A stretch of DNA of 64,000 nucleotides from positions 398,583 to 462,582 of the forward strand of contig NZ_JAPZVR010000004.1 in NCBI RefSeq assembly GCF_027622855.1, written 5' to 3'. Positions 16,509-24,735 of this stretch are shown in pieces. Position numbers and translations under genes: made by a program. Every line of letters starts with the position of its first letter. Position 1 is the stretch's first letter. This DNA is from Glycomyces algeriensis. GTDB lineage: Bacteria; Actinomycetota; Actinomycetes; Mycobacteriales; Micromonosporaceae. The notes under the pieces are model-generated. The model did not search any database. It had not been told where the DNA came from and saw only the letters and a list, made by a program, of their open reading frames with translations.

Positions 16509-17294
16509 ATGACTACACCTGGACCCTTCGACAGCTGGCTCTCGGACATGGACGGCGTGCTCGTCCACGAGGGCGTGCCGGTCCCCGGCGCCAACAAGCT
16601 CATCGAGAAGCTGCAGACGGCGGGGAAGCGGTTCCTCGTCCTCACGAACAACTCGATCTACACCCCGCGCGACCTGCATGTGCGGCTGAAGAACTCCGGG
16701 TTGCAGGTGCCGGTCGAGTCGATCTACACCTCGGCGATGGCGACCGCGGACTTCCTGCAGTCGCAGCGGCCCAAGGGCTCGGCCTACGTCATCGGCGAGG
16801 CGGGCCTGACCACGGCACTGCACGAGATCGGGTACGTCCTCACCGATTACCGCCCGGACTACGTGGTACTCGGAGAGACCCGGCGGTACGACTTCGGGGC
16901 GCTCACCACGGCGGTGCGGCTGGTCAAGTCCGGCTCGCGGTTGATCTGCACCAACCCGGACACGACCGGTCCGAGCCCGGAAGGGCTCATGCTCGGCGTG
17001 GGCGCGGTTGCGGCGATGATCACTGCGGCGACGGGTTCGGAGGCGTACTTCCCGGGGAAGCCGAACCCCCTGATGATGCGGAACGCGTTGCGCCGCATCG
17101 GGGCCCACTCGGAGACGACGGTGATGATCGGCGACCGCATGGACACCGACGTGCTGTCGGGCCTGGAGGCCGGGCTCGAGACGGTCCTCGTTCTGTCGGG
17201 GGTCACTGACACTATGGAAGAAGTCGAGCGCTACCCCTTCCGGCCGAACCACGTCAAGGACTCGGTGGCGGACCTCATCGACTGGATCGAGTAG
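16509..17294 (+). CDS. HAD-IIA family phosphatase (NagD/PGP-like)
   Basis: The 261-residue protein starts MTTPGPFDSWLSDMDGVLV, where DMDG supplies the nucleophile and general acid of HAD phosphatases. LTNNS near residue 44 is motif II, GKPNPLMMRNA near 184 holds the motif III lysine, and GDRMDTDV near 211 is the motif IV acidic pair. The cap insertion between motifs II and III places it in subfamily IIA, with NagD and phosphoglycolate phosphatases. Substrate unknown. I start at 16509 because upstream in-frame codons add a tail unlike the family; the ribosome site is weak either way. Confidence 0.88.
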   Translation: MTTPGPFDSWLSDMDGVLVHEGVPVPGANKLIEKLQTAGKRFLVLTNNSIYTPRDLHVRLKNSGLQVPVESIYTSAMATADFLQSQRPKGSAYVIGEAGLTTALHEIGYVLTDYRPDYVVLGETRRYDFGALTTAVRLVKSGSRLICTNPDTTGPSPEGLMLGVGAVAAMITAATGSEAYFPGKPNPLMMRNALRRIGAHSETTVMIGDRMDTDVLSGLEAGLETVLVLSGVTDTMEEVERYPFRPNHVKDSVADLIDWIE

Positions 17295-17377
17295 CAGCGG
17301 CGACCGCTTCGCGGGAGCCGAGACCGCAGTCACGGCGTTCGCCCTCGCGGCGCCGTCAAGCGAGAAGGAGTCGCCCC

Positions 17378-17845
17378 ATGCCTCCCGGCCAACGCCCCGC
17401 CAAGCCCGCTTCGCGTGCGCGCCAAGGCGGTGACGAGGAATTCGTCCCCTCACCGCGGCCCGGGCGAGGTCCGCAGGAGGCCTCCCGTCAGGCACGGGAG
17501 GCGCCCCCGAAGCAGCTCACGCCGCAGCGGGAACCGCTTCGTCCAGGGCCGCAGGCGGAACCGATGTCGCAGTCGACGCCGGGGAAGCTGGCGGCACCGA
17601 AGCCAGGGTCGCGGGATGCGTCGAAGCTGAGTTCGGCGGACTCCCGCCTCCTGGCGTTCGAGGCCCGCTGGTGGCGGGCGTCGGGTGCGAAGACGCAGGC
17701 CATCAGCGACGAGCTGGAGCTCACCCCCGAGCGGTACTACCAGCACCTGGCACGGCTCATCGACCACCCGGAGGCGGCCGCCGAGCAGCCCGCGGTCGTG
17801 CGGCGGCTCAGGGCCGCCCGGGACCAGCGCCGCGCGGAGCGGTGA
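17378..17845 (+). CDS. DUF3263 domain protein
   Basis: The 155-residue protein has a disordered N-terminal half rich in Pro, Arg, Gln and Ser. The C-terminal half is DUF3263: LLAFEARWWRASGAKTQAI followed by LTPERYYQHLARLIDHPEA. DUF3263 is an actinobacterial helix-turn-helix-like domain of unknown role. The ATG at 17378 has AAGGAG seven bases upstream. The N-terminal extension of about 85 residues is longer than in the short DUF3263 proteins I recall. Confidence 0.82.
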   Translation: MPPGQRPAKPASRARQGGDEEFVPSPRPGRGPQEASRQAREAPPKQLTPQREPLRPGPQAEPMSQSTPGKLAAPKPGSRDASKLSSADSRLLAFEARWWRASGAKTQAISDELELTPERYYQHLARLIDHPEAAAEQPAVVRRLRAARDQRRAER

Positions 17846-17963
17846 CAGGTCCGTGAGGCCGAAGGCGGCAGCGGCAGCGGCAGCGATCCTCGACGGTCGA
17901 GTTCGCCGACGCTGCGCGCCCGGGCCGATGCCGGCACGCAGCGGGCGGCACTTGATGAGCGAG

Positions 17964-18205
17964 CGGCCCAGACCGAATCAAGGCGTGCGACCGGCCTGCG
18001 GCGCAGGCAGGTCAGGGTGCATGCGGCCGGGTCTGCGGCCCGGCCGGTCAGGCCGTCGGTGCGACAGCGATGCAACTGCGGCCCAGACCGAATCAAGGCG
18101 TGCGACCGGCCTGCGGCCCAGCCGGTCAGGGCATGCATGCGGCCGGGTCTGCGGCCCAGCCGGTCAGGCCGCGGGTGCGACAGCGATGCAACTGCAGCCC
18201 AGACG
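17964..18205. repeat. Tandem ~115-bp repeat, two full copies and a partial third
   Basis: The phrase CGGCCCAGACCGAATCAAGG begins at 17964 and again at 18079; a third, shortened copy begins near 18195. Each full unit also holds GCAACTGC and a GC-rich palindrome, CCGGGTCTGCGGCCCGG or a one-base variant, resembling the terminator at 11950-11970. The remaining 17846-17963 shows no gene. The array abuts the 3' end of the APC transporter gene and may serve as its terminator. Confidence 0.75.
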
Positions 18206-18207
18206 GA

Positions 18208-19452
18208 TCAGGGGTTCGCGCGCCGCGCCCTAGATGCGGTGAAGGCGTACCAGCCCGCGCCGACCGCGAACACGGCCAGGCCGCCGAGCACCGATGACAG
18301 CGGGAGGCTCGCGGCCACGAGCAGGCAGCCGGCGAGCCCCAGCCACGGGAGCGGGGCGCGCCGGTCGAGGGTGACCGCGGCGGCGTTCGCGACCCCGTAG
18401 TAGACCAGCACGCAGAAGCTCGAGAACCCGATCGCACCCGCCAAGTCCAGTGTGGACACAAGAATGAGCACGAGGCCGCTCGCGGCGAGCTCGGCCGCCC
18501 ACGGCACCCCGAACCGCTCCGACACCGCCGCCAGGCCGCCCGGGAGCCGCCGGTCGCGCGCCATCGCGAGCGCGGTCCGCCCGATCCCCGCGAGCAGGCT
18601 GAGCAGGACCCCCGCGACGGCGATGCCGGCACCGATCGCGACGACCGGCTTCAACGCCGGTGCGCTCGCCCCGGCGAGATCGGCGAGCGGCGCGGTCGAG
18701 TCCGCGAGCGTGCCCGCGCCGAGCACCTTGAGCACCGTGAGCGCGACGAGCAGGTACACGGCGAAGGTGATCCCGAGGGCGATCGGGATCGCGCGGGGGA
18801 TCGTCCATTCGGGCCGCTTGACCTCCTCGCCGAGCGTCGCGATCCGGGCGTAGCCGGCGAAGGCGAAGAACAGGAACCCGGCCGCGGTGAGCACGCCCCA
18901 GGGGTGCGTGCCGTCGAGCGGTTGGGCCGCAACAGGACCCGTGGCACCCGCGATGACGACCGCCGCGAGCACGGCGAGCGTGACGGCGGCGAACACCGCC
19001 GAGGCCAGCGCCGTGCGCTTCACGCCAAGGAGGTTGACGGCGCAGAACGCGACGACCGCCGCCGCCGCGAGCGCCCGCGGATGGTCGGGCAGGAGGTAGG
19101 CCCCGAGCGTCAGCGCCATCGCGGCGGCCGAAGCGGTCTTGCCGACGAGGAAGGCCCAGCCGGCGGCGAACCCGGCGGCGGGATGCAGGCGGCGCGTCCC
19201 GTAGACGTACGCCCCGCCGGCCTGCGGGTGGAGGGCGGCGAGGCGGGCACTGGAACGGGCGTTGCAGTACGCGATGAACCCCGCGATGGCGAGGGCGGCG
19301 AGGAGTCCGGGACCGGATCCGGCGGCCCCGGCCGCGGGGGCCCAGACGGCGAAGACGCCGGCGCCGAGCATGGAGGCGAGTCCGATGGCGATCGCCGAGG
19401 GGAGCCCCAGGCGGCGCTCGAGGTGCGGCCGCTCGCGCGGCGGTGCGGGCAT
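18208..19452 (-). CDS. APC-superfamily amino acid permease
   Basis: The 414-residue protein has about twelve hydrophobic segments. It opens with the APC helix 1 region SAIAIGLASMLGAGVFAVW, whose broken helix with GAG binds the substrate backbone. GYARIATLGEEVKRPEWTIPRAI near residue 200 is the conserved loop after helix 6. It imports or exchanges amino acids or amines using an ion gradient; the specific substrate cannot be told. I start at the ATG at 19452 because upstream reading in this frame runs antisense-like through the PAP2 gene. Its 3' end touches the tandem repeat. Confidence 0.87.
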   Translation of the reverse strand: MPAPPRERPHLERRLGLPSAIAIGLASMLGAGVFAVWAPAAGAAGSGPGLLAALAIAGFIAYCNARSSARLAALHPQAGGAYVYGTRRLHPAAGFAAGWAFLVGKTASAAAMALTLGAYLLPDHPRALAAAAVVAFCAVNLLGVKRTALASAVFAAVTLAVLAAVVIAGATGPVAAQPLDGTHPWGVLTAAGFLFFAFAGYARIATLGEEVKRPEWTIPRAIPIALGITFAVYLLVALTVLKVLGAGTLADSTAPLADLAGASAPALKPVVAIGAGIAVAGVLLSLLAGIGRTALAMARDRRLPGGLAAVSERFGVPWAAELAASGLVLILVSTLDLAGAIGFSSFCVLVYYGVANAAAVTLDRRAPLPWLGLAGCLLVAASLPLSSVLGGLAVFAVGAGWYAFTASRARRANP

Positions 19453-19487
19453 GCCTCGAAGATACCGTGCGGGCCTTGCGGATCCGG

Positions 19488-20234
19488 CTAGCGGAAGCGC
19501 CGGTCGGGCTCGAGCCAGAGCGGGAGCGCGACCGTGTCCCACGGGACGCGCTGCGCCGTGCGGAGGATGACCGCCGCGATGGGCAGGGCCGCGAGGGCGT
19601 CGGTGGCCCAGTGGAAGCCGATGTACGTGGTGGAGAACGCCACGATCACCGGCGGCAGGACCAGGAACAGCCGCCGCAGCAGCGGGTTCCAGCGCGCGCC
19701 GACGAGCACCACGATGAAGCCGTACCAGACGATCGTGTTGAGGACGTGCCCCGACGGATACGCGCCGAACGGCTCGAGCCCGGTGTACAGGACCGCCTGC
19801 GCGGCATCGGCGTACGGGCCCGGCTCGGGCCGCGGCCAGTGCGGGTAGACCCGCGGCAGCGCGTACTTGAGGACCAGGACCGCCCCGGCCATCCCGTAGG
19901 CCGCGAGGAACGCGATGAGCGGCCGGACGTTGCGCCCCCGCCACGCGATGATCGCCGCGATGCCGAGGGCGATGCCGCCGAGGAGGCCGCCCTGGCCGAG
20001 CCGGTTGGTCTGGATCGCGATGAAGTTCGCCCACTCCGGACGGTTCGCGTCGGCCACGTCCCGGATCCAGATGTCGAGGTCAACGAGGGGACTGGCCCAG
20101 GTGAGGGGAATGGTGATGGCCGCGAACGCGACGGCCATGGCGATCTCCGGCAGCCATGAGCGCGGTCGTCTCGGGACGTAGGGCCGCCAGGCCTGGATGT
20201 CGGCTTTGGTGCGGCGCTGGTCTGCGGCGGTCAC
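19488..20234 (-). CDS. PAP2-family membrane phosphatase
   Basis: The 248-residue protein has about six membrane spans and the three PAP2 motifs. These are KYALPRVYPHWPRP near residue 124, AYPSGH near 162 with the acid/base histidine, and STTYIGFHWATD near 210 with the nucleophilic histidine. The first motif is slightly unusual in spacing. Such enzymes remove phosphate from lipids such as undecaprenyl pyrophosphate or phosphatidic acid at the outer membrane face. A role in recycling undecaprenyl carrier for wall polymers would suit the neighbourhood but is not shown. It precedes the permease gene by 35 bases and is probably co-transcribed with it. Confidence 0.87.
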   Translation of the reverse strand: MTAADQRRTKADIQAWRPYVPRRPRSWLPEIAMAVAFAAITIPLTWASPLVDLDIWIRDVADANRPEWANFIAIQTNRLGQGGLLGGIALGIAAIIAWRGRNVRPLIAFLAAYGMAGAVLVLKYALPRVYPHWPRPEPGPYADAAQAVLYTGLEPFGAYPSGHVLNTIVWYGFIVVLVGARWNPLLRRLFLVLPPVIVAFSTTYIGFHWATDALAALPIAAVILRTAQRVPWDTVALPLWLEPDRRFR

Positions 20235-20300
20235 GGGCGTAAGCCTAGCGACCGGGGTCCGCTCCGCGAATCCGATACGGGACTGCGGGCGCAGACGCCG

Positions 20301-20328
20301 CAGGGGCGCCCGCGGACGGGCGCCCCTG
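20301..20328 (-). terminator. mdh terminator hairpin
   Basis: CAGGGGCGCCCG (20301-20312) pairs with CGGGCGCCCCTG (20317-20328) around a CGGA loop, 20 bases past the mdh stop. Confidence 0.75.
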
Positions 20329-20348
20329 AACGGTGTCGTGATCGCGGG

Positions 20349-21299
20349 CTACAGGCCGGCGACGTCGGCCTGCTTCGCGCGGACGGCCTCGGCGGCCTCC
20401 TTGAGGTTCGCGAGCTCGTCGTCGTGGAGCGGGGTCTCGACGACCTTCTTGACGCCCTCGGCGCCGATCTGGGCGTTCACGCCCAGGTAGACGCCGGAGA
20501 TGCCGTACTCGCCGTCGACCCAGGCGCAGACGGGCATGACCGCGCCGGAGTCCTCCGCGACGGCCTTGGCCATGCGCGCGGCGGCGGCGGACGGCGCGTA
20601 GTACGCCGAGCCGGTCTTGAGGAGCGCCACGATCTCGGCGCCGCCGTTGCGGGTCTTGGTGACGAGCTCCTCGACCTTGTCGGCGGGCAGGAGGTCCGCG
20701 AGCGGCTTGCCGTCGACCGAGGACTGGCTGGGGACGGGCACCATGGTGTCGCCGTGCGAGCCGAGCGTCAGCGTGGTCACGGACTTGACCGGGACCTGGA
20801 GCTCCTCGGCCACGAAGTTCGTGAAGCGCGCGGTGTCGAGCATGCCCGCCTGGCCGAGGACCCGGTTCTTGGGGAAGCCCGAGGCGAGCTGCGCGAGCGC
20901 GGTCATCTCGTCGAGGGGGTTGGAGACGACGATGATGACGGCGTTCGGGGAGTGCTTGACCAGGTTCTCGGTGACGCCGCGGACGATCTTGGCGTTGACC
21001 TCGAGCAGGTCCATGCGGCTCATGCCGGGCTTGCGCGGGAGGCCGGCGGTGATGACGATGACGTCGGAGCCGGCGGTCTTCTCGTACCCGTTGCCGTCGT
21101 TGTCGGTGGTGGCGCCGACGACCTTGGTCTCGAAGCCCTCGATGGTGCGGGACTGGTTCATGTCGAGGGCGATGCCCTCGGGCTTGCCCTCGACGATGTC
21201 GGTGAGGACGACCTCTTCGAAGACGTCGTACTCGGCCAGGCGCTGGGCGGTGGTGGAGCCGTAGAATCCGGCGCCGACGACCGTGACTTTCTTACCCAT
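20349..21299 (-). CDS. mdh: NAD-dependent malate dehydrogenase
   Basis: The 316-residue enzyme interconverts malate and oxaloacetate in the TCA cycle. The Rossmann motif is VVGAGFYGSTTA, with Asp in LTDIVEG favouring NAD. The substrate arginine pair sits in GLPRKPGMSR near residue 85; this Arg-rich loop and absence of a lactate-type Gln separate it from lactate dehydrogenase. The catalytic histidine is in GSHGDTMVP near 178. It is of the LDH-like MDH type. The ATG at 21299 has AGAGGAG seven to eight bases upstream; an in-frame extension upstream to 21488 is not family-like. Confidence 0.94.
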   Translation of the reverse strand: MGKKVTVVGAGFYGSTTAQRLAEYDVFEEVVLTDIVEGKPEGIALDMNQSRTIEGFETKVVGATTDNDGNGYEKTAGSDVIVITAGLPRKPGMSRMDLLEVNAKIVRGVTENLVKHSPNAVIIVVSNPLDEMTALAQLASGFPKNRVLGQAGMLDTARFTNFVAEELQVPVKSVTTLTLGSHGDTMVPVPSQSSVDGKPLADLLPADKVEELVTKTRNGGAEIVALLKTGSAYYAPSAAAARMAKAVAEDSGAVMPVCAWVDGEYGISGVYLGVNAQIGAEGVKKVVETPLHDDELANLKEAAEAVRAKQADVAGL

Positions 21300-21648
21300 C
21301 GAATGCTCCTCTGCATTGAGACTGCCTGTGCGGTTCGCAGGCCCTCGGGTGGTGCGGCGGCGCGTGCGTCGCCGTATGCGCCAGGTGAATGGCGGGCTAC
21401 ACGAGAGTAACCAGGCTTGTACGTCCACGCTATGACGCTCGTCTCGAGGGGCGCATCCGGCCCCTGACCGGGTGGCGGAGGCCTCCAAATGCGATCGCCG
21501 CGGGTGTGAGCGGCTCCCGCATCCGGGCCGCTCCGCTCCCGCGGCGGGTGTCGCGGTGGACGCGACGGGGGATGATGTGGGGACGGATCGGCGTCAGCGG
21601 GGTGTCGCGCATCCGTCCCGCTTCGACGTCCCGAAGCGTGGGCACCCG
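21300..21648. other. Divergent intergenic region mdh / tauE-like, no gene seen
   Basis: The mdh side carries the mdh leader. I find no hairpin above background and no frame with normal codon use between 21300 and 21648. The promoter-like part next to the exporter gene is listed separately. Confidence 0.5.
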
Positions 21649-21678
21649 TTGACTTGTCCTACTGATTTAGTGGACTAT
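21649..21678 (+). promoter_or_regulatory. Promoter with overlapping palindromic operator for the TauE-type exporter
   Basis: TTGACT (21649-21654) and GACTAT (21673-21678) are 18 bases apart. The space between holds the imperfect palindrome TCCTACTGATTTAGTGGA (21657-21674). A repressor bound there would block RNA polymerase. A sulfur-responsive regulator is a reasonable guess, given the exporter family. Confidence 0.45.
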
Positions 21679-21710
21679 TCAGAAGCCATCCGTACCCGAG
21701 GGAGCCGCGC

Positions 21711-22610
21711 GTGCTGTTCGCGACCACCATCCTCTCCTCCGTCGCCGCGGGCTTCGTAGCCCAGCTCGTCGACGGCAGCCTCGGCATGGGCTTCGGCACC
21801 ATAACGATGACGTTCCTGCTCGGCCTGGGCATCGCCCCGGCCGTCGCGTCCGCGTCCGTGAACGTCGCGACGATCGCCACCGGCGCGGTGAGCGCGGCCT
21901 CGCACCACCGGCTCCAGAACGTCCACTGGCCCACCACCTTGAAGCTCGGCATCCCCGGGGCCGTCGGCGGCTTCGCCGGGGCCTGGGCGCTGGCGTCGCT
22001 GACGCGGCTCGACGCGGCCACGCCGGTGACGAGCGCGATCCTCATCGCGCTCGGCGTGGTCATCGTGTGGCGCTTCGTGAAAGGCCGCGGTGCGGGCCAC
22101 GGCCCGGTCCGGTCGGGGTTCGCGATCCCCACGGGCCTGGTGGGCGGCTTCCTCGCCGCGGTCGGCGGGGGCGGCTGGGGGCCGGTGACGATGCCGATCA
22201 CCTTGACGACGTCGCGGCTGGAGCCGCACCGGGTCGTCGGCTCGGTGTCGACGGCGCAGGTGTTCGCGTCGGCGGCGGCCGTGCTCGGCTTCTGGATGGC
22301 GGTGCCGGACACGCTGACGGTGCTGTGGCCGGTCGTGGTCGGCATGGCGGTGGGCGGCATGGCCGCGGCGCCGCTGGCGGCGTGGCTGACGCGCAAGATC
22401 CCCACGGCGAAACTGGGCTCGACGATCGGGATGCTCGTGGTGGCCCTGAACCTGCGCACCCTGCTCGCGGGCTTCGCGGTGCCGTGGCCTGTCGTGACGG
22501 GCCTGTACCTGGCGCTCGCGGCGGTCTGGGCGCTCGTGCTGGTGGCGCCGAAGCGGCGCGCGACCCGCGAGGCGGCGGCCGAGCCGGCCCCGGTCGAGGC
22601 CGAGGCGTAG
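21711..22610 (+). CDS. TSUP/TauE-SafE family sulfite or organosulfonate exporter
   Basis: The 299-residue membrane protein has about eight spans and two related halves, each opening with a glycine-rich segment: GFVAQLVDGSLGMGFGTI near residue 13 and GLVGGFLAAVGGGGWGPV near 138. These pseudo-repeats define TauE/SafE transporters, which move sulfite, sulfonates or related anions. The start is GTG at 21711 with GAGGGAG nearby. The Ala/Pro/Glu-rich end after the last helix is cytoplasmic. The promoter-operator upstream suggests tight control. The gene meets the next one tail to tail at a shared hairpin. Confidence 0.85.
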   Translation: MLFATTILSSVAAGFVAQLVDGSLGMGFGTITMTFLLGLGIAPAVASASVNVATIATGAVSAASHHRLQNVHWPTTLKLGIPGAVGGFAGAWALASLTRLDAATPVTSAILIALGVVIVWRFVKGRGAGHGPVRSGFAIPTGLVGGFLAAVGGGGWGPVTMPITLTTSRLEPHRVVGSVSTAQVFASAAAVLGFWMAVPDTLTVLWPVVVGMAVGGMAAAPLAAWLTRKIPTAKLGSTIGMLVVALNLRTLLAGFAVPWPVVTGLYLALAAVWALVLVAPKRRATREAAAEPAPVEAEA

Positions 22611-22632
22611 CGCCCGGCGCAATGACATGGCG

Positions 22633-22662
22633 AGGGCCCGGACCGGCGACGGTCCGGGCCCT
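22633..22662. terminator. Bidirectional terminator hairpin
   Basis: AGGGCCCGGACC (22633-22644) pairs perfectly with GGTCCGGGCCCT (22651-22662), between the convergent exporter and crystallin-like genes. A near copy of the stem ends the acyl-CoA dehydrogenase gene at 23261-23286. Confidence 0.8.
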
Positions 22663-22670
22663 GCCGCGTC

Positions 22671-23204
22671 CTAGCTGATCTGGTAGGAGCCGGCGCGGTT
22701 GCTCCAGCCGATGGTGCCGAGGTTGGCGAGGTTGTCGATCCAGGTGGAGGAGGCCCCGGAGAGGGTCACCGAGTCCCAGAGCTTGATGTCGCACGAGCGG
22801 TACGTGTGGACGGAGCTGGCGCGGTTGCTCCAGCCGGCCGCGTCGAGGTAGTCGACGCTGAACTCGACGGGCGAGTACGCGGCGGAGCAGGTGTAGCTGC
22901 CGTCGCCCACGAAGGAGCGGGTGCCGCCGGCGGGGTCGTAGTTGGTGCGGTCGTACAGCGTGATGAGGGTGACCGACTGGATGCCGACCTCCTCGGCGGC
23001 GGCCGCGTCGGCGGCGAAGGCGGCGTCCTGGGTGGCGGCGCACGTCGTCTCGTGGGTGCTGAGGTTGACGACGCAGTGGTCGGCGGCGGGCGCGGCCTGG
23101 GCGGTGCCGGGCGCGAACGCGACGATGGCGGCGAGGGCCATGAGCGCCGATGATGCGGCGGCCAGCGCGCGCTTGCGGGGGGCGTGGTGCAGAGGTTCAC
23201 TCAT
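22671..23204 (-). CDS. Secreted beta/gamma-crystallin-like (I36-type) protein
   Basis: The 177-residue protein has a basic start (HHAPRKRAL), a hydrophobic segment and a cleavage site after AQA near residue 36. It is exported. The mature part has two related Greek-key-like units, each with an aromatic strand and ending WSNRASS or WSNRAGS; this is the pattern of small actinobacterial beta/gamma-crystallin or I36 peptidase-inhibitor proteins. Several cysteines suggest disulphides. Function unknown: calcium binding or protease inhibition are the family options. The ribosome site is weak. Confidence 0.7.
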   Translation of the reverse strand: MSEPLHHAPRKRALAAASSALMALAAIVAFAPGTAQAAPAADHCVVNLSTHETTCAATQDAAFAADAAAAEEVGIQSVTLITLYDRTNYDPAGGTRSFVGDGSYTCSAAYSPVEFSVDYLDAAGWSNRASSVHTYRSCDIKLWDSVTLSGASSTWIDNLANLGTIGWSNRAGSYQIS

Positions 23205-23260
23205 GACCGGATCTTAGCGAGTGAGCGTCGAGTTCGTAAGTCCCCCAAGGCGACAGCAAA

Positions 23261-23286
23261 GGCCCGGACCGGTGAGGGTCCGGGCC
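23261..23286 (-). terminator. Terminator of the acyl-CoA dehydrogenase gene
   Basis: GGCCCGGACC (23261-23270) and GGTCCGGGCC (23277-23286) form a ten-base stem with a GGTGAG loop, 16 bases past the stop. Confidence 0.75.
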
Positions 23287-23302
23287 GAGCACTCGCGGCC
23301 GG

Positions 23303-24469
23303 CTAGAACGCCTTGCCGCGCTGGAGCTCCCGGGCGATGACGATGCGCTGCACCTGGTTGGTGCCCTCGTAGATCTGGGTGATCTTGGCGTCGCGCATCA
23401 TGCGCTCGAGCGGGAAGTCCTGGGTGTAGCCGTAGCCGCCGAGGATCTGGACCATGTCGACGGTGATCTGCATGGCCGCGTCGGAGGCGAAGCACTTGGC
23501 GGCGGCGCCGAAGTAGGTGAGGTCGGCGTCGCCCCTCTCGGAGCGGGCGGCGGCCGCGTAGGTGAGTTCGCGGGCGGCGCTGATCTTCATGGCCGCGTCG
23601 GCGAGGAGGAACTGGACGCCCTGGAACGCGGCGATCGGCTTGCCGAACTGCTCGCGTTCGGCGGCGTAGGCGGTCGCGGCGTCGAGCGCGCCCTGGGCGA
23701 TGCCGAGGGCCTGCGCGGCGATGGTGACGCGGGTGTGGTCGAGGGTGCGCATGGCGAGCGAGAATCCTTGGCCCGCTTCGCCGATGAGGCGGTCGGCGGG
23801 GAGGCGCACCGAGTCGAGGTAGACCTCGGCGGTCGGGGAGCCCTTGATGCCGAGCTTCTTCTCGGGCTTGCCGAAGGAGACGCCGGCGTCGCCCTTCTCG
23901 ACGACGAACGCGGAGATGCCCTTGGAGCCGGCGCCGGGGTCGGTGACGGCGAAGACGGTGTAGAACTCGCTCACGCCCGCGTTGGTGATCCAGCGCTTGA
24001 CGCCGTCGAGGACCCAGTGGTCGCCGTCGCGGACGGCGCGGGTGGTCATCGACGCGGCGTCCGAGCCGGCTTCGGGCTCGGAGAGGCAGTAGGAGAACAT
24101 CGCGTCGCCGGCGGCCACGGGCGGCAGGTAGCGGCGCTTGAGCTCCTCGGAGGCGTCGAGGAGGAGCGGCAGCGAGCCGAGCTTGTTGACCGCGGGGATG
24201 AGCGAGGAGGAGGCGCAGGCGCGGGCGACCTCTTCGATGACGATGGCGGTGCCGAGCGCGTCGATGCCCGCCCCGCCGTACTCGGCCGGGATGTGCGGGG
24301 CGTGGAGGTCGGCGGACTTGAGCGCCTCGTAGGAGCGCTTCGGGAAGGACGCGGTCGCGTCGGCCTCGGCGGCGTGCGGGGCGACCCCGGCGTCGCAGAC
24401 TCCCCGGGTCGCCGCCCGGATGTCGGCGTACTCTTCTGGCAGCTGGTAGGGGGTGAACCCGGTGGACAT
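23303..24469 (-). CDS. Acyl-CoA dehydrogenase
   Basis: The 388-residue flavoenzyme makes trans-2-enoyl-CoA from acyl-CoA. The FAD/substrate signature is SYCLSEPEAGSDAASM near residue 126. The catalytic base is the Glu of QIYEGTNQVQR near 367, and LGGYGYTQDFPLERMMRD precedes it. The length and Glu position fit short/branched-chain or butyryl-CoA dehydrogenases. The chain preference is not visible. It stands alone with its own terminator, so electron-transfer partners are elsewhere. Confidence 0.93.
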   Translation of the reverse strand: MSTGFTPYQLPEEYADIRAATRGVCDAGVAPHAAEADATASFPKRSYEALKSADLHAPHIPAEYGGAGIDALGTAIVIEEVARACASSSLIPAVNKLGSLPLLLDASEELKRRYLPPVAAGDAMFSYCLSEPEAGSDAASMTTRAVRDGDHWVLDGVKRWITNAGVSEFYTVFAVTDPGAGSKGISAFVVEKGDAGVSFGKPEKKLGIKGSPTAEVYLDSVRLPADRLIGEAGQGFSLAMRTLDHTRVTIAAQALGIAQGALDAATAYAAEREQFGKPIAAFQGVQFLLADAAMKISAARELTYAAAARSERGDADLTYFGAAAKCFASDAAMQITVDMVQILGGYGYTQDFPLERMMRDAKITQIYEGTNQVQRIVIARELQRGKAF

Positions 24470-24735
24470 CAGTGGCTCCCGCGTTTGTTACTCGTCAGTA
24501 CGTCAGGCCGAGTGTAACCCACCGCGACCGAGGCCGGTGATGCCCGCCACGGTGAGTTTTCCACTGCTTCGCCGCAACTTGGGGCGAAGTTCATGCGTGA
24601 AGCTGAATATACGACTGCGCAGGCCATAGTCGCATTCACGTACAATTCGAGGTCGCCGCGCACGATTCCAACGCACGTACGCACGGGCGCCGCCCCCACC
24701 GGGCGCGCCCGCCGAACGAACAGACAGGGCACCAG

